From Aplidium turbinatum (taxonomy: Eukaryota; Chordata; Ascidiacea; Aplousobranchia; Polyclinidae): DNA of 64,000 bases. The notes under the pieces were generated by a model. That model was not told the DNA's origin, made no database searches, and was given only the letters and a program-made list of their open reading frames with translations. This document shows, piece after piece, positions 1 through 11,256 of this stretch (positions are counted from its first letter, which is position 1; every line of letters begins with the position of its first letter). The position numbers were made by a program, and so were the translations under genes. The DNA lies in assembly GCA_918807975.1 (NCBI GenBank), contig OU964934.1:13082001-13146000 (forward strand). The letters run 5' to 3'.

Positions 1-914
1 TCAGGGGAGGCAGGTGAGGCAGTGCCTCACCTTCCAGCATCTGGCAAAGCAAAAGTTACATCAAAGAAATGGTTATCACAGAATAAATATTATTTGTTAA
101 AAGTAGTAAATATTGCACGTTATTAGGTGCTTTAATTTGTGTGAATTGCTTTAGTCGTGCCCCCTTTTCCGCAAATTTTACGTTTCTACACCCAAACTGT
201 GCTTTAATTTTTTCTGTTTCTGTGGCGATATTCATATCGAGCGTTCACGTGGACAAAATCGTTGAAATACGCGAGGAGAGGCAGGGCCAGGCTGTGCCTC
301 ACTTCAGATCAGAAAACTTCTATATACTGCATTATGCGTGCCTTTTTCTTTTGCAAAGTCGCCCAGAAATCGTCATGAACGATTTGGCTATGATTAAAGG
401 CGTGCCTCAAATGTGACGTCACAGGTATGGAACCTTTTTCGTCAAGCTGGAATGCCCGCATAGCGCGGTACGCGTATGTGACTTCTTGCTGTGTAAAGGA
501 TAGTTTCATACAAAATTTAACTAAAATGGAAGAAGACTTAGTAATTAGTATCTAAGCTGAGAGGTTTTTCAAAATTAAATTTCCAATCTAAAGTTGAAGT
601 CATAAATAAAGGTCTTTTATTTTCATTTTTTATCACGTCTTTCATCACTAGCAATAATTGCCATTGAGATGAAGAGGCTTCAGAAATTGAGGCAAAATAA
701 AGAGGATTTCTACAACAAAGTCACAGATGTTTTTGTCCAAAAGGATAGGCGCATGGATTTTCTTTTTAAATAAATGTGAAATTATGCTGCTAACTAATAA
801 CTATTATTTTTTCATTAGTATGATATCGTTTTTGCTGTTGTCAAAGAAAAATTATTGTAAACGTGACTTGAAAAAATTAGTGCCTCACCATCTAGGAACC
901 TCACCGCACGTCAA
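1..914. mobile_element. hAT-like element copy, left end at or beyond the window edge
   Basis: The window opens on a GC-rich terminus-like string (CAGGGGAGGCAGGTGAGGCA from base 2) followed by GTGCCTCACC. The motif GTGCCTCAC recurs near 293 and 880, and the copy seems to stop near ACCTCACCGCACGTC around 914. This layout resembles hAT elements of marine invertebrates. No target duplication can be tested because the left flank is outside the window. Short open frames inside have no recognisable domain. Confidence 0.4.
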
Positions 915-3512
915 TTATTAGACATAGGGACTTGTCTTCGCAATATCTTTTTATTGCAAAATGATAAACTCACTTTCTACACAATGGTGTTTCTCTTCAG
1001 GTTAATCGAGTATTTAGCAGGATTACGCAGCCGAAGCAAAATATTTGACTCCAGCTTTGCAATTTTGAAACTATTGCGAAATTGTTCGACTCCGCAACTA
1101 TAGGCCTATACCTCAGCTCAAGTTCCACAGATGAACGTTGCAACTAGTGCTAGAAGCGATATTTGTCCTCATGAACACCCAAACTTTTCACTACCAATGG
1201 CTATTAACTAAAAATATGCTGTTACCGCTTCTTATTTGTTTAAAACATACATGCCCAACCAATCGACCGCGATCTGTAAGCTATTGGTAATCGCGGATTG
1301 ATTCCAAGACCATAGGAATAAAAACTCGGAAGTGACTTTTAATTATTTGTCTGTTTGTCTAATAACGAGTTTTGTAACAAGCAACTTAGTGGGTTTTCAG
1401 CTGGCCAAAGTTGTGTTATTCAACTCTGCTTTAAATGTGGCAGGCTATTAACCGATGACGAAATTGCATTTTCGTCAGTATTTTTTTTTCTGGCAACCCT
1501 AATGACAACAGCTAGCCTCAGCTAATGATCACAGCGATTACGCTCTCAACTATGATTGGTCACCATATGGTTTGGTTTGGTTGGTTTTTGAATCTTTACC
1601 ATTGGACTGACAAAGCCTTGATAGGTTGTTCCTGGTAGTTTTGCATAGGCCTACTTGTAGAGGCTCTTGACGCAGAGCAGGTTACTGAGATTAACAGAGT
1701 GAAGTATTCCGATTGTTGAAGTCTTGTTGCCGGGGAATTATTCCATTCATTAGGTGCCGCTGAATGGAGAGCAGTCCTGAATGCGTTGCTCAAGCGTACA
1801 CGATCTCGAGCCGGGCGCGTAATCACTGAGCTAACGGGGCGGACAAATCAATTTTTCACCAAATCGTCAAGCATAAGGAGACCTGTTATTCCGTTGGAGG
1901 AGAATATGTAGGCCGATAGCTACATTGTAGCCGACTGATAATCATAGCTATAAAGAACACCAAGTAAATACAACTGACGTTAATCACATGTTTCTCGGCA
2001 GCCGATTGTAACAAGAATTAACAGCGATAGACACCGTGTTTCGCCCATGAGGCTGGGCTCGTCAGTATCGCACCGTATTCTTGCCACAAAGGCAACCTAT
2101 TCGACCGCCTTGTGCTGATATCCGGGAAGAACGCCACTTTCTTCACAATGGCGTTATCCACATTGCTTTTTTGGTTAAAACTTTTGTGGTTTTGTTGGTT
2201 TGATTCCCATTGTAATAAATTATTGTGAATGTAGTAATGCAGATATGTCGTGCTGCTGAATATTGAGCAAAAAAGTTTTGTGACCATTGATGTCTCACAA
2301 AGAAGCATTAAACTTATAAAAAATACTTTTTAGAACAATTTTTCTTTTTGTAATGTTGATTTGAGCAAACGTCATCATTGGTTGGCAAACAAACTTTTGA
2401 AAGGTGTGGAATAGGCTATAGCCAGTGGCGTAGCCAGAAAAATTTTTTTTGGGAGCCAAATATTTGATGAAATGATGAGAACGACAAAGTGTTTGATTAA
2501 GCCATCGCCACCGGATGTGCAGTGGCGTATCCTGGCGGGTTGAGCAAGGGAAGCAATAAAAGTGGTGGAAGGTTAGAGCGTGCTGAAGGCACGAATATTC
2601 TGGAGGGTCATGGGGCATGCTCCCCCAGAAAATTTTGCAAATTTACACGCAAATAATGAATTATAGCGCTTTCTGGAAACAGTTTTAAGGTAATATTTGT
2701 ATGAAATTTACTAGCAGATATACAGCTATTAACTTATTAAAGGTAGCTCTTACACACGAACGGGCAAAAACTGCGTCTAAATTTTGAGAACACCAAAAAT
2801 TCAAAAACTACACAAAAACTCAATAACTACACAAAAACCCAACAGAGCTATTCTGAAATTACTCCACAAATTAGTTGAAAAAAACGTAAATCGCTTAAAT
2901 TTTTCGCGATTTACGATTTGCAAAATTTATTGGTGTCTTTCTGTATGTCTAAAACGAATCCTTGGGGGTGTTAATAGCCAGATGTCTTGGAAAACCTGTA
3001 TAGGCTAAATGTTTCCATCCGCTGTGTCGCTGAATGGAGTCGCTCCTTGAAATGTGATGCTCAAGTGCACACCCGGAGAGTCAACCGGTGCCGTTTGAGC
3101 GGCTTGATCCATGCTTGAGCTTGCAGTTTCTTCGTTCTTAAAGTCAGGCGCTCAACCGAGTTATCGAATGGACCATTCTGATGTAAGATTTCACGACTTT
3201 TTGTAAAAAAGAAAGTTGTATTGTATTTTTGAAACACTGCTAGATCAACGCTTGATATGCAGGTAGCCACTTAAACATGGCAGTTTCCTGTAAGACCTAT
3301 AAAGACACCGCCAACTAATCAAAATATATGTTTAAGAGACTACCGTACCGTCCAATTGTGACCCCTCTAGCATTCAACTGGAGAGTTGATCCTAATTTGA
3401 ACTTTGGTTATGGTAATTAAAGGGAAAAAAAGAGTTATAACAGAAGTTATAACGTTGCAATTTTGTTTATTTTATTGCAAATTAATGTTGATCAAGATTT
3501 TAATCAATATAG
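915..3512. other. Non-genic stretch with repeat fragments
   Basis: No gene is seen. Two pieces of hAT-type termini (CAGTGGCGTAGCCAG near 2424 and CAGTGGCGTATCCTGG near 2519) suggest broken element copies around 2424-2640. The stretch 1650-1815 belongs to a small dispersed repeat that reappears near 3029 and 28733. The short open frames have no recognisable domain and no convincing codon bias. Confidence 0.5.
1650..1815. repeat. Dispersed short repeat (SINE-like, uncertain)
   Basis: Two parts recur elsewhere. The part with TTGAC/GCTGACGCAGA, GAGATT.ACAGA.TGAAGT and TTGTTGAAGT matches 28733-28800. The part with CGCTGAATGGAG and GCTCAAG..CACAC matches 3029-3075. The 28.7-kb copy is preceded by a box-A-like string (TTCGCAAAGTGGTAAG), so a tRNA-derived SINE is possible. 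No clear box B or tail was seen. Confidence 0.35.
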
Positions 3513-4159
3513 GTTACATTCAGTGGCGCCGGCAGGGGGGGGGCAGGCGGGGCAGCTGCCCCCCCAATGTTTTGGGCATCATCTTTAAAAAAATTTTTTT
3601 TTATTAATACATATTAATATTATTTTTTTAATATTTGGATCCCAACCTCAAGTAAGTCAACTCAAGTTGCAAGGGGGGGGGGGGGGGGGGGGGGGGTAAA
3701 AGCTCTCTCTTTAAAAAAAGTATGGAAAACCTTGATGACTAAATTGTACAGTAGATAAAAAGATTTTCTACAGAAGCAAAGATATAGACTTTTTAAAGTT
3801 TTAACTAACGTCACATTGATGTAGAAAAATAACAACATGTTAAATTTTTGATATCTCACACTCCCATGACTTCTTCCGCGCGCATTTTAACATTGGTTGC
3901 TTGCAGTGATTCTTTCACTTAAACAAAACGTTTTGTTTCAGCAGTTTTGAGTAGTTCGATTATTAAGTTGTAAAGGAGACTCAATTTCTCCAATGTTTAT
4001 CATTTATGTTTCTTCTTTAATCTCAGCAGAGTATAAAACTTGTAAAACTTTTTCATCCATATGACGTCATGAATGAAATTATATCTCAAATCGGCGTAAT
4101 GACGTGACATCATCTAAACATTTTACCGAATAATAAATTAACAAATTTGAACGTCAAAA

Positions 4160-5150
4160 GTGGTTTAGTGATGGTAAATATTACGTAATGAAAAAAATGT
4201 GATAAGGTTGGAAGACATTACGTCATGTATTTTCAATACAAATAAGTTATGAAGTTTAAAATTTATTCTTTTGTTCATAGTCGTAATCCACCTTCAAAGC
4301 GGTACTACAAAGAACAATTTTCGATAAGGGGGGCATCAAGAATAAGTCGACATGACTTTTAACCCTTAGAAGGTTGGGCTCCTGGAGTCTTGCTCAGTTT
4401 GGGGGGGGGCTGTCAATTCTTCTTATGCTTTAGGAGTGATATCTCTGTTATTTTGGCACGGTTTCAAAATTTGGGATTCACTTTGTAAAATTATTTACGC
4501 TGAGCATATCCGAAAATTAAAACTATGTGAATTTTAGAGATATACGTTGAAATGTTGAGGTCACGTATGAGTGTAATTTGTAGCATGAGTTTACACATTA
4601 TTTTTTGGTAGAGTAATGAAGAACGTGCATTGTAATCTTGTGATTATTTTTTTTTACATTATTTTACATACAGCCAATGCCCTTCACGCTGTGAAACAGT
4701 TAGGATTAACGAGACATGGGCCAAATTAATCACTTTCATCCAGCTGATGGGAAAATGTTTCACAATAGAATATGAAATATTTACGTCAGCTCTGGAGATC
4801 AGTAAAATATAAGGTTGTCATCTTTAGTGCAACAAGACCATTGATTGATTGGTTTAGTGAGGCTTCGTGGTCCCATTGCTTTCATTTTGAGTGATCATAC
4901 TGATTTTCAATTTATTCCTACAAGACGTTACGTAATGAAAAAATATATAACTAAGGTTGGAAGACATTACGTCATGTCTTTTCAATTCAAAATGAAGTTT
5001 AAAATTTATTCTTGTGTTCATAGTCGTAATCCTCCTTCAAAGCGGTATTACAAAGAACAATTTTCGATAAGGAGGGCATCAAGAATATGTCGACATGACT
5101 TTTAAGGTTTACGTCAGCTCCGGAGATCAGCAAAATATAAGGTTCTTATT
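4160..5150. repeat. Direct repeat pair inside the 3521-6146 element
   Basis: A segment of about 190 bp at 4180-4375 is repeated in the same orientation at 4920-5106. Both copies contain GGTTGGAAGACATTACGTCA, TTCATAGTCGTAATCC, CAATTTTCGATAAGG and GTCGACATGACTTTTAA. A shorter pair, TTTACGTCAGCTC.GGAGATC, lies at 4782 and 5107. The copies differ at scattered bases, so the duplication is not very recent. Its phase suggests a segmental duplication inside the transposon. Confidence 0.75.
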
Positions 5151-5270
5151 ATCGCGCTGGTAAACCACGGGAAATTTTTTCTCTAATAAACAGATTCCCG
5201 GAAAGCTAAACATTTTTTCCAGCCCTGGTAGAAAACAAGAGAAATTAAATAATATACCACTGTCTTGCAC

Positions 5271-6091
5271 CAGTGGCGTAGCCAAGGGAGGAGGTTCGGG
5301 GGTTTCAACCTTTCAAATTGAATTTACGGATGTTAATACATTGTTTACAAGAAAAGTTTTAGCTTATGATGTAATTTCTCTTCAAACTGTGCAAGGATGT
5401 AAGCAATCTGCAACTGCTGAGATCGCTTGTTCGATCTAGATTAACATCTAACCAGCCATTCGTTATACAAAACTTGAATATATCAGAAATAGCCTAAAGT
5501 AACTTCATTGTCTCAAAGCTTTTTGTTTGACACTCATCAAGATGCATGACCTCTATGACGTTACATTTTCTAAAGTTTGGGTTGACTTCAGAGCATAAAA
5601 GTTAGTGACTTACCGGAATAAGATCGTTTTTTGAATCAACCAAGGAGAAAATTGATAAATAATAAAACTGTAATAATCTCGCAAAAAAAAAGCAATCAAC
5701 CTATGCCTCTAAAACAAAGTTTGCCTAAGTTTAAACGAAACTGCATTAAAAGAGCGAATTTTGCCAATACCAAACATTCAAATATCTCAGTCTGGAATTA
5801 GCAACAAGAAAACATAAAGACTTAGCTTTATTTCCGAAAAATGCCAAAGAAAACATGATCTTATCCTTTTGCTATGCCACCGGACAGCACCATTTTACAG
5901 AAATATTCATACCCACAACTTTGTTGAAAATGCTCTCAGAATGCACCAAATTGAAAGTAATTTTTCAAAATTTTCTGGGGGAGGCCCCCCAGACCCCCCG
6001 CCGCTAAGTGTCGCCTTCGGCAAACACGCCATCGGGCTTCGCCCGCCGGCTGTCAACACCCCCCCTTTCAAAATGTTTTACTATGCTACTG
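5271..6091. mobile_element. Nested hAT-type element (821 bp) with perfect 8-bp target duplication
   Basis: It starts CAGTGGCGTAGCCAAGG and ends CTATGCTACTG, and is flanked on both sides by TCTTGCAC (5263-5270 and 6092-6099). It sits wholly inside the 3521-6146 element, so it is the younger of the two. No transposase is encoded. A GC-rich tract near 5980-6050 (GGCTTCGCCC type) resembles that near 47010, pointing to related copies in the window. Confidence 0.85.
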
Positions 6092-6250
6092 TCTTGCACT
6101 GTCAATATTTTGCCCCCCCAATGTTGAAGGTCTGGCGGCGCCACTGGTTACATTGCATGATATTTTACTGTGGAACAAAAAGTTATGGTTATTGTGCGTC
6201 TCAAGCAACTTTTTTATTATCCTATAAAAGCTTATTACTCTTCTTTTTCG

Positions 6251-6777
6251 CAAAGATGTACGTATAGGATACGCCGCAAATTCTACGCCGTATACCTGCG
6301 GCGTAGACTTTTTGTTTACGCTAACGCTTACGGCCACATTTTTTTGAATAGTTGTCGCTTGAGGCTACGCCGTAAAGTTTTCGCGGTTTTTTAGCGTATA
6401 GCGTCAACGTAGGCCTATACTTTTTCATGTCTTTTTTTCGCTACAACACGCCAATACCTTCCAGCGCTGCAGTTGAAAGAATGTTTTCAATGGGCAAAGA
6501 CATGTTGAAACCAAAACGCAGCAAAATGTCAGATGAACACTTTCAGATGCTTGTGTTTCTTCGTGGAAATTTAAAATAAAACTTGTTTGTTTCGAGTGGT
6601 TTATACCGTGTGAATGTTTGGCACCTAGCAAACAAAATGAGTTTACGTTAGTGTATGCGCTGACGCCGCCAACTTTTTCTACAAGTTACGTTGACGCATA
6701 CGGCGTAGCTATGGTTTTTCGAACGTTTGCGTTTACGCTGACGGCGTCAATATTTTTTGTATACGCGTACATCACTG
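6251..6777 (+). mobile_element. Internally deleted hAT transposon keeping the C-terminal dimerisation coding
   Basis: The ends are CAAAGATGTACG at the left and CGTACATCACTG at the right, flanked on both sides by CTTTTTCG (6243-6250 and 6778-6785), a perfect 8-bp target duplication. The plus strand at about 6437-6578 still reads as a hAT C-terminal dimerisation segment, with PSSAAVERMFSMGKD followed by LKPKRSKMSDEHFQML and a stop. The rest of the transposase is gone. Subterminal sequence is rich in GCGTA/TACGC motifs, which may be transposase-binding repeats. Confidence 0.85.
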
Positions 6778-6908
6778 CTTTTTCGTCATTGTTATTTGCA
6801 TGATTTATCAAAGAACTTCTAATCGGTGGCATGTGATTTGAATTTGCACCAGAATAAAAATTGTTATGTCTCTAACCCGGGTTGACAAGTGGCTACGCTG
6901 AGCCCAAT

Positions 6909-8476
6909 AGACCTTTTGCATAACAAACCAACAGAGCGTGACGTTGGAGTCGTGAACGACTAGCCGCTGTTTACAATGCTGTGGGATAGGGTTAGTGGTG
7001 TAGTTTGCAGGCGAATAAATTGTTTAACGTTTGCTTGAGCTGTTGTTTTGTGGTCTTTACAGGCGTGTATCAGTGTTTCAGTATAATGTGCCAGAAAAAA
7101 AAAAACTCTTTTGAGTTGTAAACTTAGGCTACAGAAGTGTCAACCTTCGACCAGTTCTTTGCTGTATTGGAAGCGATCTTGCCAGGCAAAGATAGGAAGA
7201 ATTTCTTGCATTATACAGCTTCAAAAGCTAAGCATGCACATCAAAATACTGATGCAGAACTTAATGACGAGGCTATTTTCGAAATACCTCAAAATGCTAC
7301 AGGAGCACTGCATCTACATAGATTAGCGGTGGAAGATTGAATTTTTGCTGGTGTTGAAGCTTCGCCTGGGTTTGATTTATACAGACTTAAAGCACAAGGT
7401 TTGGTATTAGTTCTGCATTCGTACTGTACAATGCACCTCATGTATTTAAGGTTGATTAGTTTGAACTTATTCCCTCATCGTGACGTTATCATAGCAACCA
7501 TGAAGCCAGACTTCAAAAAGGACTACCCAAGCACCATGATCATCATCGACTGCACTGAAGTAGCCTACGTCTCAAACGAATTATAAAAGTACGAACACTG
7601 CAAAGGCATTAGTCATTAGTGGGAGTTGATCCAAATAGGGGTAGCCTAATATGTTTGTATTTCAGTTGTACACTGGTAATATGAGTGACAAAGAAATATG
7701 TCAGAAAAGTAGGTAATATGAGTGACAAAGAAATATGTCACTGTATGTTACACTGAAATATGAAAAAGAAATATGTTACACTGGTAATATGAGTGACAAA
7801 GAAATATGTCAGAAAAGTAGATTTTTTCACCTTTTGAAGCAAAAAATAGCTGCTAATGAACTGCACTTCATGATGCTGTTATGGCCGATAAAGGGTTTCT
7901 TATAGAAAAAGACTTAGCCTACATGGTATTGGTCTACATTTGAATATCTCACCGTTCCTAGGTAAAAGGCCTCAAATGAGTGAGGAGGAAGTGTTGAATA
8001 AACGAAGTATTGCACGCCATCTCATTCATATAGAGAGGACCATAAAAAAATTCGTCAATTTCACATCTTCGATAGGAAAATACCAGTGACTATGCTTGGT
8101 ATCATCAATGAAGTGTGGTTGGTTCGTTGCATATTATGTTATGCAGAATGAAAATAAAATGTTGCAAGACAAGGTGCCACTATCGTGGTCCATAATTCCC
8201 GGTCAAAATGCACACGCTTCACAATGGCCGTCCTAAATTGCTTTTCCTAGTCTGTTAGCCAACACTATGATTAAAACGAACAAGAATTGAAGTGTACCGA
8301 TAACCTACAACAATTCATAAACACAAAAAATTTACTTTCACCTGCCATCGACCTCACGCTTGCTTGCAATAACAAGAAACGCCTTCATAAACCGTAACAA
8401 ACAAGCGATTCTCAACCCTCAGACTCCGCGTAACTCAAACGTCACGCTCTGGTGATTTTGAATGTGCAAAAGGTCT
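6909..8476 (+). mobile_element. Decayed ISL2EU-like (THAP/DDE_4) DNA transposon
   Basis: The termini are perfect inverted repeats, AGACCTTTTGCA at the left and TGCAAAAGGTCT at the right, bordered by AT on each side. Imperfect pairing continues inward to GAGCGTGACGTT. The plus strand holds broken pieces of a DDE_Tnp_4-type transposase. One piece at about 7500-7555 reads MKPDFKKDYPSTMIIIDCTE, the conserved first-aspartate block. A later piece near 7880-8080 holds ADKGF and a QMSEEEV...R.IA..IHIER-like block, spread over shifted frames. The AT flank and this transposase type fit ISL2EU. It is clearly inactive, and its middle carries a short tandem repeat. Confidence 0.7.
7667..7820. repeat. Tandem repeat, about 38-bp unit
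   Basis: The unit begins GGTAATATGAGTGACAAAG and continues AAATATGTCAGAAAAGTAG. It occurs twice in a row at about 7675-7740 and again at about 7783-7820, with a degenerate intermediate between. It lies inside the decayed transposase region of the 6909-8476 element, so it arose after that copy stopped being coding. Confidence 0.7.
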
Positions 8477-8983
8477 ATTGTGAAATTGCTTATATTTGAC
8501 CAAATTAAAAAATATATGTTTATGGCCTATTCATTAGCAAATGATTAAATAGCGTAGCTAAACTGGAAGCTCTGGTACAAATCAATACAGAGCTCTAAGC
8601 TCCACAGAAAAATTGTCAAAATTGCGTTTTGAGTAGTTTAAATATCAGCTGAAGTTGTGTGCAATCTGGTGAAATTCTAGTTACTTTTTGATGACAAGCA
8701 GCTTTCAGCATCTGGCAACGCTGAGCTAAAGAAATATTCATTTAAGGGCGTCTGGCAACACTGCTCAGTGTTCACATGTTTTATTCTAAAAATGTTTCAG
8801 GGTGTGTGGAAACTGGAAATTGGTAAAATTTTTGCAATAGAATGCGTAAACTAATCAAAACCAAAAAAGCTTGTTTGAAACCAGTTTTTGGAAAAGTTAA
8901 TTAGCCCACTTTTTAGTTTTGCTCTTGAAGCTGTGGTTTGCAGAATTATTTTTGAGAAATGAAAATTCAACTATAAAGATGAG

Positions 8984-9139
8984 GGAGCTGGTATACAAGT
9001 CCCCTCCCTCCACCTTGGTAACTCACGACAAAGACAGGACTCGACCAAACATATAGGGTGAAACTACTTTATGTTTGGTCGAGTTCTGTCTTTGTCATGA
9101 GTTACCAAGGTGGAGGGAGGGGACTTGTATACCAGCTCC
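8984..9139. repeat. Large near-perfect palindrome (two 70-bp arms)
   Basis: The arms at 8984-9053 and 9070-9139 are near-perfect reverse complements around a spacer of about 16 bp. The outer ends are GGAGCTGGTATACAAGTCCC and its complement; the inner ends are TCGACCAAACATA and its complement. Differences between arms are few. A single arm of the same family appears near 36245-36298 inside another MITE, so this is a dispersed fold-back element rather than a unique hairpin. No target duplication was identified. Confidence 0.8.
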
Positions 9140-10936
9140 AAAATAAGAGCTAATTAGCTATAAAGTTTTTGGCTCAATAGGGTTGCCAGATAAGAAATTC
9201 TGCCCTAATTTGAGAAAAGTTTAAAGCTTTTGAAAACAAAAACTTGTATTTTGGAATTTTTTTTTAGTCCTGGGCAACGATCAAAACCCTAACCTTATTT
9301 TTAACTCTAACCCTTCCTAACTTTAATCCCCACTCTGGCAACACCTGATTGTAACCATGGCAAAAAGTGGGTAAAAATAGCCACTTTGTATAACAGGATA
9401 TGCTAGGGTATTCTTGAAGGCCTTATATATTTAACTGAACCCCTAGTTACAAACAGTAGCCTAGTAAAAGCCAGGCCTGTGAGAATGTGCTTTTTTTGGA
9501 TTTGTACGTACTATAATTTATTTTGCTTTGGTTAAGATTTTTTTTACATAGCCTAGATGCCTTCTTCATTGTACAAGTAGGTATATCACACAATGAAAGT
9601 ATAATATGATATTTGGCAGAAAATCTATCACTGGTCATCTTATCAGCATTTTGTACTATTTTCCTAATTGCAATTTTATGTTCTATTTACACTAGGCTAT
9701 GATATATTGCTTTGTGTTATAGCTCATTTTAGGTGAGTCTACACCACGGTTATAAATTTGTAACACTATCATCGTTAACTTTTCTATTATATATATGTCT
9801 GCAAGAATACACCACTTAACTTGCATTATTATCATCAAATTCCTTTTTTTTGTCGAGGGCTGGAGGCAAGCTTTTTTAATTACAGTTTTGTAATCAAGTT
9901 TTGTCTTTAATATCATTATTCCAAATTCCTGGTAGGCTGTGCTCCTATTTCGTTTTCCATTTATTTTTCGTTTTAGTAGTGTTAGCATGCATCAGACTAC
10001 AAATGTTACGAATGTTTTCAAACTAAAGCATCAAATTTTGAAATATAGATTCATTCAGGAACTACCGGTACCCCATTACAACCAAATGTTGCAAAAAATT
10101 CTATCAGAGCTCCAAGTAACTTATGATCGAGTAAATTGTTTTCTTTATATATTTGCAAGTATTTTTGCAGATGTATTAATCACTCAATTTGTTGCTGATG
10201 TACTTTTTCTCTCAATTTGTCATGGAAACAATTTTGTAAACACTGATTTGTGAGTAAAACTTTTGTGTCACACGTCGACATGGGATTGTGCAATAAGTCG
10301 GAGCCACATTCACCATAAATTTGGTTTTATCTAATATCCTTATGTTTTATTTTTTGTCATACTAGCTTATAGAATGAAGTGCCAGCACTGGTTGGTTACT
10401 CCAAGACTACATAACAAGATCAATTATTAAATAAGATGTTTAATAACAAGGATTATACACTTTATGTGGCCACTATTAGACTGCATGGGTACCCAAAGTT
10501 TTTTAAGCATGTTATATTGTGCTAAACTCGAGTCTTGATCATTTGCATTATTGGTTTAATGTAACGTTTGCCATTAAACTTTGGCTAAAGGTGTGAAATA
10601 GTAATGTACATATGGCTTGAAAACCAATTAGAAAAACTTCTTCGATTGTACTGAATATATCCATTCACCAGAACTCTTGGTTGATTTGTATAGTTTTTCT
10701 ATCTTGGCCAAACAATCATAGTAATTCTCATATCTCATATGTAAAAAATCACAAAGGTGAAGCAAATTAGGTTTGTTGTTTTAGGTTTACTGTTCAAAGT
10801 AAAGTACAGTTAGACTAATGGTTGTCACATGAATGGGTGACACGCTATTGGTATTGGGAACTGTTCTATGGATTGGACAGACCCATCAGCACTGTACTGT
10901 GCCTTTTTTAGGGCTAAAACAACCATCCAGGCTTCG
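9140..10936. other. Non-genic AT-rich stretch
   Basis: No gene or recognisable element is seen. Open frames at 9692-9988 (minus) and 9939-10253 (plus) overlap on opposite strands, are rich in Phe, Ile and Leu as expected of AT-rich noise, and match no domain I recognise. Confidence 0.5.
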
Positions 10937-11256
10937 TTGTGCGGTAGGGAGGGCCGTCGGAAACAGATCGCTTAGCAACTCGAGTTTCTTAGGAGGTTTG
11001 TCGAGTAAATGGCGAAATCGAAAACCACTTTTTAATTGAACGCCAGGAAGACGACGCACAACACGAACCTAATCGGTAAATCACCCTATTCCAGGGATAT
11101 TGACAGGGTTGCCATAACGTCCATATTTCTAAGATTTGTCCTTATTTTGAAGAACTTTATCTTAGAAAATATTATTGTCCTTATTTCTAAGAAATGTCCT
11201 TCTTTTTGATTTGAGTCCTTATTTTGTCTTATTTTCAACAATTAGTGAATAGACTT

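Larger units (their letters stand above)
3521..6146. mobile_element. hAT-type DNA transposon, non-coding, with perfect 8-bp target duplication
   Basis: The ends are CAGTGGCGCCGGCAG at the left and an inverted counterpart CTGGCGGCGCCACTG at the right. The 8 bp GTTACATT flanks both sides exactly (3513-3520 and 6147-6154), as expected for hAT insertion. Just inside each end lies a C-rich string before CAATGTT. No transposase frame is present, so the copy is non-autonomous. It carries a guanine run of more than 30 bases near 3665, an internal direct repeat (4180-4375 and 4920-5106), and a second hAT element at 5271-6091. Confidence 0.85.

Noticed and set aside
9692-10253. Open frames on both strands as genes
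   Set aside because: They overlap, are AT-driven in composition and match nothing I recognise.
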